A DNA stretch of 64,000 nucleotides from Marinobacter sp. NP-4(2019) (lineage in GTDB: Bacteria; Pseudomonadota; Gammaproteobacteria; Pseudomonadales; Oleiphilaceae), in contig NZ_CP034142.1 in NCBI RefSeq assembly GCF_003994855.1, forward strand, positions 2,852,001 to 2,916,000, given 5' to 3'. The notes beneath the pieces are model-generated. The model ran no database searches, was not told the DNA's origin, and saw nothing but the letters and a program-made list of their open reading frames with translations. Each line of letters begins with the position of its first letter. Within the stretch, counting starts at the first letter, position 1. Positions 43,270 to 51,171 of this stretch are shown here, piece after piece. A program made the translations under genes and the position numbers.

Positions 43270-45435
43270 TTACTGGCCTACGGACGCCACAATGGTAATC
43301 TGCTTGTTATCCGGAATTTCCTGGTAAGACAGGACGTGCAATCGCTCAACCCCATAGCTGGCAAACTTCGCCAGTACCGGTCGCAACGGGCCTGACACCA
43401 GAAGAATCGCTGGCTTGCCAAGCATTTCCTGGCGCTGGACGCTCTCCTGCAGGGATCGCTGCAGCTTTTCGACCATATTCGGCTCCAGTACAAGGCCTAT
43501 GTCTTCCTGACCGCCGGATTGTTGACTCTGTTGAACAGACTTCAGCAATAACTGTTCCAGGTCTGGATCCAGGGTAATGACCGGGATTTCCTGCTCATTG
43601 CCACAGATACTCTGAACGATCATCCGACGTAGCGCCTGACGGGCCACCGTGGTCAGCAGTTTCGGGTCCTGACTCTTGGGATGAACGTTGACAATGGACT
43701 CGGCAATCGAACGCATATCACGAATCGGCACCTCTTCCTTGAGCAGATTCTGCAGCACTTTCAGCAACAGGCTGATGGAAATGGTGGTCGGCACCAGCTC
43801 TTCAGCCAGCTTGGGAGACACCTTCTCCAACTGGTCCAGCCATTTCTGGGTTTCTTCGTGGCCGAGCAGTTCGTGGGCGTGTTTCTGCAACACCTGATTG
43901 AGATGGGTAGCCACCACCGTACTGGCATCCACCACGGTATAACCGAGAGTCTGTGCCTGATCCTTCTTTTCAGGCTCGATCCAGCTGGCGTCCAGGCCAA
44001 AGGCCGGATCCTTGCCGGCAATCCCGTCGATCTTGCCGAACACCTGGCCCGGGTCAATCGCCAGTTCACGGTCGGGATGAATTTCAGCCTCGGCAAGCGT
44101 CACTCCCATCAGGGCGATGCGGTAGACGTTGGGCATCAGATCCAGATTGTCACGGATGTGTACCGACGGCATCAGGAATCCGAGATCCTGTGACAACTTC
44201 TTTCGCACCCCCTTGATACGGCTCAGTAACTGGCCGCCCTGGGACTTGTCCACCAGGGGAATCAGGCGGTAGCCCACTTCCAGCCCCACAATGTCGACTG
44301 TGGCCACATCATCCCAGCCCAACTCCCGGCTTTCGCCCGGCGCCGGCAGGGCCTGCCCGTGATCGCCACTATCTCCACCGGGGGGCAGATCTCGCCCCGC
44401 GGGCTGCATACCACCGCGAGTCGGGAACACGCCTTCTTCTTCAACTGTCTGACGCTCTCTCTTCCAGATCAGATAGGCAGTAACCGCAGCGATGATTCCC
44501 AGACCCAGAAATGCCACATGCGGCATTCCGGGAATAAGACCGAGAAGGATCAGGATACCGGCGGCAATGGACAGCGCCTTGGGGGCACTGAACATCTGAT
44601 GCAGGATCTGCCCACCCATGTCCTGGCTGGACGTGACCCGTGTCACCATGATTGCAGCCGACGTCGACAGCAGCAGCGAAGGAATCTGCGCCACCAGACC
44701 ATCACCAATGGTCAGCAAAGCATAGTTCTGTGTGGCCGTTCCAAAATCCAGACCATGTTGAAGCATACCGATGGCAATACCGCCGATCAGGTTGATGGCG
44801 AGGATAAGGAGGCCCGCAACCGCATCGCCCTTGACGAACTTGCTGGCACCGTCCATAGAGCCGTAGAAGTCCGCCTCCTGGGCGATCTCGGAACGTCGAT
44901 GCTTGGCCTCGTCCTGATTGATCAGCCCGGCGTTCAGGTCGGCGTCGATGGCCATTTGCTTGCCGGGCATGGCATCCAGAGTAAAGCGCGCACTGACCTC
45001 GGACACCCGGCCGGCACCCTTGGTCACGACCAGGAAGTTGATGATCATCAGGATGGCGAACACCACCAGGCCTACGGCGTAGTTGCCGCCGATCAACACC
45101 GCACCGAAAGACTCAATCACCTTGCCGGCGGCGTCCCCCCCCTCATGGCCGTTAAGCAACACAATCCGCGTGGAGGCAACATTCAGCGCCAGGCGCAACA
45201 GGGTTGCCACCAGCAGCACGGTCGGGAAAGACGCAAACTCCATCGGTCGCAAGGCGTAGACACACACCAGCAGTATGACAATCGACAAGGTGATGTTGAA
45301 CGTGAAGAAAACGTCCAGCATGAATGCCGGCATCGGCAGTATCATCATGCCCAGCAAGCCCATCAGCATAATGGGGATGCCAAGGTTACCCCGCGTCAGG
45401 GATTTGACGTTGTTCAGGACTAAAGCTCTGTCCAT
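43270..45435 (-). CDS. flhA: Flagellar export gate protein FlhA
   Basis: The nonamer-forming gate of the flagellar type III exporter, 721 residues: eight N-terminal helices, the FHIPEP-family signature (RVSEVSARFTLDAMPGKQMAIDADLNAGLI) and a cytoplasmic domain from about 350 that docks chaperone-substrate complexes. First gene of flhA-flhF-flhG-fliA, behind a sigma-54 promoter. Its usual neighbour flhB is separated from it here by upp-uraA-methyltransferase. Confidence 0.97.
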   Translation of the reverse strand: MDRALVLNNVKSLTRGNLGIPIMLMGLLGMMILPMPAFMLDVFFTFNITLSIVILLVCVYALRPMEFASFPTVLLVATLLRLALNVASTRIVLLNGHEGGDAAGKVIESFGAVLIGGNYAVGLVVFAILMIINFLVVTKGAGRVSEVSARFTLDAMPGKQMAIDADLNAGLINQDEAKHRRSEIAQEADFYGSMDGASKFVKGDAVAGLLILAINLIGGIAIGMLQHGLDFGTATQNYALLTIGDGLVAQIPSLLLSTSAAIMVTRVTSSQDMGGQILHQMFSAPKALSIAAGILILLGLIPGMPHVAFLGLGIIAAVTAYLIWKRERQTVEEEGVFPTRGGMQPAGRDLPPGGDSGDHGQALPAPGESRELGWDDVATVDIVGLEVGYRLIPLVDKSQGGQLLSRIKGVRKKLSQDLGFLMPSVHIRDNLDLMPNVYRIALMGVTLAEAEIHPDRELAIDPGQVFGKIDGIAGKDPAFGLDASWIEPEKKDQAQTLGYTVVDASTVVATHLNQVLQKHAHELLGHEETQKWLDQLEKVSPKLAEELVPTTISISLLLKVLQNLLKEEVPIRDMRSIAESIVNVHPKSQDPKLLTTVARQALRRMIVQSICGNEQEIPVITLDPDLEQLLLKSVQQSQQSGGQEDIGLVLEPNMVEKLQRSLQESVQRQEMLGKPAILLVSGPLRPVLAKFASYGVERLHVLSYQEIPDNKQITIVASVGQ

Positions 45436-45519
45436 GCCTGGAAAATCTCCGCGTGGCCGTGCCTGCAGGCGTTCAATGGGTCGAAAATATGACGCTGATA
45501 CGTCGTTTTCCGGGGTATC

Positions 45520-45535
45520 CGCAAGATCCGTACCA
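45520..45535 (-). promoter_or_regulatory. Sigma-54 promoter of flhA
   Basis: On the minus strand TGGTACG-GATC-TTGCG matches TGGCACG-N4-TTGCW with the correct GG-N10-GC spacing. It lies about 85 bases before the flhA start. In Pseudomonas flhA is sigma-54/FleQ-dependent, in agreement. Confidence 0.75.
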
Positions 45536-45648
45536 CCCCTTACGGGATTTCACTTCCCGGTGCCTGACGCGCCCCTCCAGATACGGTATCCTTGCGCCAA
45601 TCCGACACAGCCGACGCTGGCAAACGACACAGAGAGAAAGGTGACCCC

Positions 45649-46287
45649 ATGCCAATCCACGAGGTTAAGCACCCCCTGATCCGCCACAAACTCGGCCTGA
45701 TGCGCCGCGCGGACATCAGCACCAAGAATTTTCGTGAACTGGCACAGGAAGTTGGCGCACTGCTGACTTACGAAGCCACCCAGGACTTCTCGCTGCAGGA
45801 GAAAACCATTGAGGGCTGGGCCGGCCCGGTCAAGATCGAACAGATCCAGGGTAAGAAGGTCACCATCGTGCCGATCCTTCGTGCCGGCATGGGCATGCTG
45901 GACGGCGTCCTCAGCCTGATTCCCGGCGCCCGAGTCAGCGTGGTCGGCCAGATCCGCGACGAGGAAACCCTGGAGGCCAGCACCTACCTGGAAAAACTGG
46001 TGGGCGAATTGGACCAGCGCATGGCGATGATCATTGATCCGATGCTCGCCACCGGGGGCTCACTGATCTCCACCATTGATCTGCTGAAAAAGGCCGGTAG
46101 CACGGAAATTCGTGCGCTGATTCTGGTGGCCGCGCCGGAGGGCGTGCAGAAGGTTCTGGAAAAACACCCGGACGTGTCCATCTATACGGCCTCAATTGAC
46201 GAGCGCCTGAATGAAAAAGGCTATATCCTTCCCGGACTTGGTGATGCCGGCGACAAAATTTTCGGCACCAAGCAGAAGGACGTCTGA
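45649..46287 (+). CDS. upp: Uracil phosphoribosyltransferase
   Basis: Makes UMP from uracil and PRPP in pyrimidine salvage. From the ATG at 45649 (AAAGGTG six bases upstream) it has 212 residues, starting MPIHEVKHPLIRHKLGLMR as usual; the frame open to 45592 is not used. Motifs: VTIVPILRAGMGMLDGV, the PRPP-binding IIDPMLATGGSLIST, and the C-terminal GYILPGLGDAGDKIFGT. Two bases separate it from uraA, so both form one salvage operon. Confidence 0.97.
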   Translation: MPIHEVKHPLIRHKLGLMRRADISTKNFRELAQEVGALLTYEATQDFSLQEKTIEGWAGPVKIEQIQGKKVTIVPILRAGMGMLDGVLSLIPGARVSVVGQIRDEETLEASTYLEKLVGELDQRMAMIIDPMLATGGSLISTIDLLKKAGSTEIRALILVAAPEGVQKVLEKHPDVSIYTASIDERLNEKGYILPGLGDAGDKIFGTKQKDV

Positions 46288-46289
46288 AC

Positions 46290-47546
46290 ATGCAGGATCA
46301 CACCAACGACCCGATCTGGAAACAGGCCATCGCGGGCTCGCAAATGCTGCTGGTGGCCTTTGGCGCATTGGTGCTCATGCCGCTGATTACCGGCCTCGAT
46401 CCTAACGTTGCCCTGTTTACCGCTGGCCTAGGCACACTGATCTTCCACATAGTCACCGGCGGCCAGATTCCCATCTTCCTGGCCTCGTCCTTTGCCTTTA
46501 TTGCCCCGGTCATCGCCGCCAAGGGCCGTTTCGGCCTGGAAGAAACCCTGGGTGGCCTGATGGCCGCCGGTATTCTCTACATCGTTCTCAGTGGCGCCGT
46601 CAGGCTCCGTGGCACCGGATTCATTACCCGCCTGCTGCCGCCGGTGGTGATCGGCCCGGTGATCATGGTGATCGGTCTTGGCTTGGCCCCCGTCGCCGTG
46701 CACATGGCCTCAGGCCGTAGCGGCGACGGTGCGGCTGAACTGGTACCCTATGACACCGCCATCTGGATAGCCATGATTTCCCTGGTGGTGACCGTCATCA
46801 TGTCTGTCTGGGCAAAAGGCATTTTCCGGTTGATTCCCATCATGTTTGGGGTGATCGTCGGCTATACCCTCTCTGCGCTTGCCGGCATCGTGGACCTGAC
46901 ACCGGTTCGCGAAGCGCCCTGGTTCGCAGTTCCGAATTTTGTCACACCCGCATTCAGCTGGAGTGCCGTCCTGTTCATGATTCCGGTGGCCATCGCGCCG
47001 GCTATAGAGCACATCGGCGACATACTTGCCATCGGCAACGTGACTCGCAAGAACTACCTGGAAAAGCCCGGCCTGCACCGCACATTGCTGGGTGATGGCC
47101 TGGCCACCAGCGCCGCCTCAATGCTGGGCGGGCCACCCAACACCACCTACTCGGAAGTCACCGGCGCCGTCGTCCTGACTCGTAACTTCAACCCGAAAGT
47201 GATGTGGTGGGCCGCCATCATCGCCATCGTGCTGGCCTTTGTCGGCAAATTTGGCGCCGCTCTGCAGACCATTCCGGTACCGGTGATGGGCGGCATTTTG
47301 TGCCTGCTGTTCGGCTCCATTGCGGTGGTCGGCCTGAACACCCTGATCCGCCACCAGGTCGACCTGTCCCAGTCGCGCAATCTGGTGATCGTTGCCATCA
47401 CCCTGGTGTTTGGCATCGGCGGCATGGCAATCGGCCAGTTCGAGGGCATCGCCCTGAGCGCCGTGGTCGCCATTTTCCTGAACCTCCTACTGCCGGGCAC
47501 ACGGGAAGCCTGGGGAAAGGCCATCTATGAGCAAAAAGCCGACTGA
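46290..47546 (+). CDS. uraA: Uracil permease, NCS2 family
   Basis: A 418-residue uracil:proton symporter with about 14 helices. The substrate-site glutamates are in IEHIGDILAIGN and GGPPNTTYSEVTGAVVLTRNFNP, and the Q/N-rich NCS2 signature fits UraA. It follows upp by two bases and overlaps the next gene by 20 bases. Confidence 0.95.
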   Translation: MQDHTNDPIWKQAIAGSQMLLVAFGALVLMPLITGLDPNVALFTAGLGTLIFHIVTGGQIPIFLASSFAFIAPVIAAKGRFGLEETLGGLMAAGILYIVLSGAVRLRGTGFITRLLPPVVIGPVIMVIGLGLAPVAVHMASGRSGDGAAELVPYDTAIWIAMISLVVTVIMSVWAKGIFRLIPIMFGVIVGYTLSALAGIVDLTPVREAPWFAVPNFVTPAFSWSAVLFMIPVAIAPAIEHIGDILAIGNVTRKNYLEKPGLHRTLLGDGLATSAASMLGGPPNTTYSEVTGAVVLTRNFNPKVMWWAAIIAIVLAFVGKFGAALQTIPVPVMGGILCLLFGSIAVVGLNTLIRHQVDLSQSRNLVIVAITLVFGIGGMAIGQFEGIALSAVVAIFLNLLLPGTREAWGKAIYEQKAD

Positions 47547-48381
47547 CAGTTCCGGCATCAGCTTTACCGCCCTCTACACCGGTGCCGTCTGGCACCGGAA
47601 CGGGTTGTCCGATGACGTCCTGACCACGGACCAGGGCCGCTGGCTCTATCACCTGATGAGCCCCTTCGAAACCGCCAGCAAGGCCGCCATCGGCGGCAAC
47701 ATCCGCACCTTCCTGTTGCAACGCCACCTGATCATCGACCACCTGATCGACCAGGCGATCCAGGAAGACGGTGTCGACCAGGTACTGGAAATCGCCTGCG
47801 GCATGTCACCCAGAGGCATCCGACTGCGGGAGAAACACCCCCACCTGAAGATGGTCGAAGCCGACCTCCCCGACATGGCCACCCGCAAAGCGGCAAGGCT
47901 CCTGGCCGCAGGCCGCCTCGGCGAGCACCATCAGGTCACCCCCATCGACATCCTGGCCGAGTCCGGTGAACACACCCTGGAATCCGTAATCACCCGAGCC
48001 TTCGACAACACCAAACCCATCGTGGTGGTCACCGAGGGCCTGACCAGCTACTTCTCCCTGGAGGTCATCAGCGAATTCTGGCAGCGCCTGGCCAAAATCC
48101 TGGCCAACCGCCCCGGTTCGGTGTACCTCTCGGAAAGCTACCTGATGCCAAGGCAGCCTCTGTTACGGTCCTCCCTCAAAACCCTCGGCGGCCTCCTGGG
48201 CACCATGACCCGCAGCCAGGTCAGCTTCCACTTCGACGATGACCAACAGGCCGGTAACCACTTCCAGGCCTGTGGTTTTCCATCCGTTCGTGTTTACAAT
48301 CCCTCTGAGTTTTACGGCTTTCTGCCAATTCCTGAAAGCCGCCATGATCCTATGGTTCGGGTTATTAGTGCTCGGGTCTGA
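47527..48381 (+). CDS. Class I SAM methyltransferase, leucine carboxyl methyltransferase-like
   Basis: The 284-residue protein contains a SAM-binding core: VLEIACGMSPRGIRL (about residues 86-100) followed by KMVEADLPDMATRKAARLLA and VVVTEGLTSYFSLEVISEFW, the latter a hallmark of the Ppm1/LCMT/TcmP-type O-methyltransferases. Its substrate is unknown. Its start lies inside uraA (20-base overlap), so it is co-transcribed with pyrimidine salvage although no functional link is known. Followed by 400 bases of repeats. Confidence 0.8.
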   Translation: MSKKPTDSSGISFTALYTGAVWHRNGLSDDVLTTDQGRWLYHLMSPFETASKAAIGGNIRTFLLQRHLIIDHLIDQAIQEDGVDQVLEIACGMSPRGIRLREKHPHLKMVEADLPDMATRKAARLLAAGRLGEHHQVTPIDILAESGEHTLESVITRAFDNTKPIVVVTEGLTSYFSLEVISEFWQRLAKILANRPGSVYLSESYLMPRQPLLRSSLKTLGGLLGTMTRSQVSFHFDDDQQAGNHFQACGFPSVRVYNPSEFYGFLPIPESRHDPMVRVISARV

Positions 48382-48443
48382 GATTGGGCTTTTTGGTCTT
48401 GTAGCCTGTTAGCTGCGGTGAAAGGCGTTTGTTGGTGGCTCTG

Positions 48444-48478
48444 CCAAAAAACCGCTACAAGCACGTCCGTGTGCGCTT
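48444..48478 (-). repeat. Truncated third copy of the constant-loop hairpin
   Basis: On the minus strand this matches the 3' half of the loop and start of the right stem of the element at 48638-48749 (AAGCGCACACGGACGTGC... then a T-run), with one extra base. The left half of the loop and left stem are missing, replaced by unrelated sequence after 48478. Confidence 0.7.
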
Positions 48479-48517
48479 CTCTCCGGCCGTCTGCCCACGT
48501 TATCGATTGAACGACTC

Positions 48518-48602
48518 GTAGGTCGGATTAGCGAAGCGTAATCCGACAAATGGTATCGATGCGGGGAACGGTGTCGGATTACGCTTCGCTAATCCGACCT
48601 AC
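48518..48602. repeat. REP-like pair: 31-bp perfect inverted repeat
   Basis: Arms 48518-48548 and 48572-48602 are perfect reverse complements over 31 bases with a 23-base spacer. Each arm is itself an imperfect palindrome (TCGGATTA ... TAATCCGA). This is a recurring intergenic element type (GTAGGTCGGATTAGCG...) I know from many gammaproteobacterial genomes, similar in design to BIME/REP pairs spread by a RAYT transposase. Confidence 0.88.
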
Positions 48603-48637
48603 ATGTGAACGTTGCTGTTGAGATATCGAAGGGCCCG

Positions 48638-48749
48638 GGGTGGTTGTGGTTGCCCCCTCCCAAAAATGTGCGGAGCCATGGATGGCGGAGCCCAAGCGCA
48701 CACGGACGTGCTTGTAGCGTTTTTTGGGAGGGGGCAACCACAACCACCC
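48638..48749. repeat. Constant-loop/variable-stem hairpin, copy A
   Basis: Arms 48638-48666 and 48721-48749 are a perfect 29-bp inverted repeat around a 54-base loop (48667-48720). The loop is 47/54 identical to that of copy B at 49946-50051 (all differences are transitions), while the stems of the two copies differ in sequence. The loop starts TGTGCGGAGCCATGGATGGC. Confidence 0.88.
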
Positions 48750-48781
48750 TCCCCCATAACCATCAGGCTACAAAAACAAAC

Positions 48782-49917
48782 TCAAACATCCCGCCGCATA
48801 TCAGGCGGTATAGGAAAGTCCGGCATACCGGGCCGGTCACCGCGCCCCTTGCGGAACTGCCGCAGCTGGAACACGTAGGCCAGCACCTGAGCAATGGCCA
48901 TGTAGAGGCCATCGGGGATCTCCCCGCCGACCTCGGTGTTGTGATACACCGCCCGGGTCAGCGGCGGCGTCCGCAGAAGCTCGACTTTGTTCTCGCGGGC
49001 TATCTCCATGATCTTGAACGCCATCTCATCGGCGCCCTTGGCCACCACAATCGGCGCCGCCATGGTTTTCTGGTCGTACTTCAGGGCCACCGCGTAATGC
49101 GTCGGGTTGGTGATCACCACATCGGCGGTGGGGACATCCTGCATCATCCGGCGCTGGGCCATTTCACGCTGTAGCTGGCGGATGCGCCCCTTCACTTCCG
49201 GTTTACCTTCGGTGTCCTTGAACTCGTCTTTAACCTCCTGCTTGGTCATCCGCAGTTTCTTCTGGTGGTCGAAGATCTGGAATGGCACATCAATGGCGGC
49301 GATGATGATGGTTGCCGCCGACAGGAAGAAGAAGGTCCAGCCCAGGGTCCAGAGTACGTGTTCCATGGCCGGTATGGCCGGTTCCTCGGCAATGCTCAGC
49401 AGATCGTCGGTTCGCAGGTTGAGGATCAGGATGGCGAGCGCCAGGACCAGTCCCACTTTCAGGATGGCTTTGACCAGTTCGATCAGGGAACGCAGGGAGA
49501 ACATGCGTTTCAGGCCCTTGATCGGGTCCATGCGGTTGAGTTTGGGCGCCACGGCTTTGCCGCTGATGAGCAGGCCGCCGATACCGATGGAGCCGGCGAT
49601 GGCGGCGATCAGCAGCAGGATCAGGATTGGCGACAGTGCCAGCGCTGCTGCCTTGGCGGAGGCCAGGAGCTGTATGCTCATGTGGCGCGTGTCGAAGATG
49701 GCGGAGCGTTCCAGTACGAAGCTGTCGCGCATGATGCCTTCCAGCGACGCGCCAAGGCTGCTGCCAAACATCAGCAGGCCGCCAGCACCGGCCATGAGGA
49801 CGGCCATGGTGGCCAACTCCTTGGAACGGGCGGTCTGGCCGTCCTCTTTGGCTTTTTCCAGCCTTCGGGGGTAGCCTCTTCCGTTTTTTCCTGACTGTTG
49901 TCGTTTTCTTCAGCCAT
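48782..49917 (-). pseudogene. flhB: Flagellar export protein FlhB, frameshifted near the start
   Basis: FlhB is the export-switch subunit of the flagellar type III gate. Joined, the gene would encode about 378 residues: MAEENDNSQEKTEEATPRRLEKAKEDGQ..., four membrane helices and the cytoplasmic domain with the NPTH autocleavage site (TNPTHYAVALKYD). The first 17 codons from the ATG at 49917 end in the wrong frame because the C-run (GCTACCCCCGAAGG; G5 at 49867-49871 on the + strand) has five bases where six are needed. After it the frame is open to 48782; from a TTG at 49816 a 344-residue product lacking the first 34 residues could be made. Flanked on both sides by hairpin repeats. Sequencing error, real mutation or phase-variable tract. 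Confidence 0.9.
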
Positions 49918-49945
49918 GCCTTCTGATCTTTAGTTTCGGAGTGTC

Positions 49946-50051
49946 GGTCGGTGGGGCAAGCTTTCCAAAACACGCTGTGAATACGTCCATGTACGCTTGG
50001 GCTCCGCCATCCATGGCTCCGCACAGTTTTGGAAAGCTTGCCCCACCGACC
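49946..50051. repeat. Constant-loop/variable-stem hairpin, copy B
   Basis: Arms 49946-49971 and 50026-50051 are perfect reverse complements over 26 bases around a 54-base loop (49972-50025), homologous in reverse orientation to the loop of copy A. It lies between flhB (start 49917) and fliR (stop 50104), in the fliR-flhB gap of the operon. Confidence 0.88.
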
Positions 50052-50103
50052 TCTGCAAACTACGGAGCTGGAGTCCGCATCGCCGCAACAGTAGTCCTCA
50101 ACC

Positions 50104-50889
50104 TCAAGGCTGCCCTTGCAGGTTTCTCATAAACTCAAACGTCTCTCTGGTGTACTGCTCGAAGTGCGGCAGAAAATTGGCGTGCAGCACCCATATGGAG
50201 AACAGTCCAAAAATCAGGCCAATTGGAAAACCCAGGGCGAAGATATTCATCTGGGGTGCGGCGCGGGTCATTACGCCGAAGGCTATGCTGACGATCAGCA
50301 CGGCAGAGACAGCCGGTAATGCCAGCAGCATGGCGGAGACGAACATCCAGCTGATGCGGTGGGCCAGTTCCCAGACTCCGACCTGGCCCAGGCCCTCGAA
50401 GCCGACAGGGAGTGTGCGGAAGCTTTCGACGAAGACTTCGAACATCACCAGGTGGCCGTTCATGGCGAGGAACAGCAGGGTGATGGTGATGGTGTAGATC
50501 TGTGACAGTACCGGGACGTTGACGCCGTTGGCGGGGTCGACCATGGAGGCGAAGCCGAGGCCCATTTGCATGGCGATCATCTGGCCGGCGACGACGAAGA
50601 GTTGCCACAGTGCGGTCATGGCGAATCCCATGCCGACGCCGATGAGGATTTGCTGCAGGGTGATCACCACTGCGTCGGCACTGAAGGCTTCCACCTGGGG
50701 CGCAGGTGGAAGCAGGGGCACTATGAGGATGGTGATCAGCAGCGCCAGGCCCAGGCGCGCTCTGGCCGGGACCAACTGGGTACCAAAGACGGGAACGACC
50801 ATCATGAAGCTGGCGATGCGGAACAGGGGCCAAAGGTGCTGGCCGACCCACTGGCCGATCAGGTCGGCGCTGATTTCAGTCGGTATCAT
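50104..50889 (-). CDS. fliR: Flagellar export gate protein FliR
   Basis: A 261-residue membrane protein with six helices that forms the FliPQR core. Typical features: ARLGLALLITILIVPLLPP, ILIGVGMGFAMTALWQLFVVAGQMIAMQMGLGFASMVDPANG and PALPAVSAVLIVSIAFGVMTRAAPQMNIF-like motifs. The ATG at 50889 is preferred over the TTG one codon upstream. The gene follows fliQ by 3 bases. Confidence 0.96.
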   Translation of the reverse strand: MIPTEISADLIGQWVGQHLWPLFRIASFMMVVPVFGTQLVPARARLGLALLITILIVPLLPPAPQVEAFSADAVVITLQQILIGVGMGFAMTALWQLFVVAGQMIAMQMGLGFASMVDPANGVNVPVLSQIYTITITLLFLAMNGHLVMFEVFVESFRTLPVGFEGLGQVGVWELAHRISWMFVSAMLLALPAVSAVLIVSIAFGVMTRAAPQMNIFALGFPIGLIFGLFSIWVLHANFLPHFEQYTRETFEFMRNLQGQP

Positions 50890-50892
50890 CAA

Positions 50893-51162
50893 TCAGCCGA
50901 TCAGGTAGGGAATGCTGGTTATCAGGCCTTCCGCGTGATCAAGCAGTTTGGTCAGCATCCACGGGCCGGCGGCGATGATGACGATCAGGGTGACCAGTAG
51001 GCGCGGCAGGAAGCTGAGGGTCTGTTCGTTGATCTGGGTAGCGGCCTGGAAGGTGCTGACCACCAGACCGATCACCAGGCCCGGGCCGATGATAACGGCG
51101 GACAACAGGACGATCATCCACAGCGCTTCACGGACGATGTCTATGACGGTTTCCGGGGTCAT
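50893..51162 (-). CDS. fliQ: Flagellar export gate protein FliQ
   Basis: An 89-residue protein with two membrane helices (about 14-40 and 52-72), with PGLVIGLVVSTFQAATQINEQTLSFLPRL typical of FliQ. Four copies surround FliPR in the export gate. It is 9 bases after fliP. Confidence 0.96.
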   Translation of the reverse strand: MTPETVIDIVREALWMIVLLSAVIIGPGLVIGLVVSTFQAATQINEQTLSFLPRLLVTLIVIIAAGPWMLTKLLDHAEGLITSIPYLIG

Positions 51163-51171
51163 ACGCGGCTC

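Larger units (their letters stand above)
48382..48781. other. Gene-free repeat-rich spacer between the methyltransferase and flhB
   Basis: No gene is supported in these 400 bases. They hold a truncated hairpin copy (48444-48478), a REP-like pair (48518-48602) and a full constant-loop hairpin (48638-48749). An outer 10-bp inverted pair, TTGTAGCCTG (48399-48408) and CAGGCTACAA (48764-48773), encloses all of them. Open frames here (e.g. from 48612) translate repeat sequence and are not genes. Confidence 0.85.

Noticed and set aside
44359..45423. 354-codon open frame opposite flhA
   Set aside because: Antisense shadow; His/Gln/Asp-rich composition typical of reversed membrane protein codons.
48605..49174. 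Open frames reading from the repeat spacer into the flhB antisense
   Set aside because: They translate hairpin copy A and antisense flhB; no start signal.
49290..50024. Open frame translating hairpin B into the flhB +1 frame
   Set aside because: It merely joins repeat DNA with the frame-shifted start of flhB; not an independent gene.
48638..50051. Hairpins A and B as integron attC sites
   Set aside because: No RYYYAAC/GTTRRRY core boxes, no cassette ORF structure and no integrase; stems are perfect, unlike attC.
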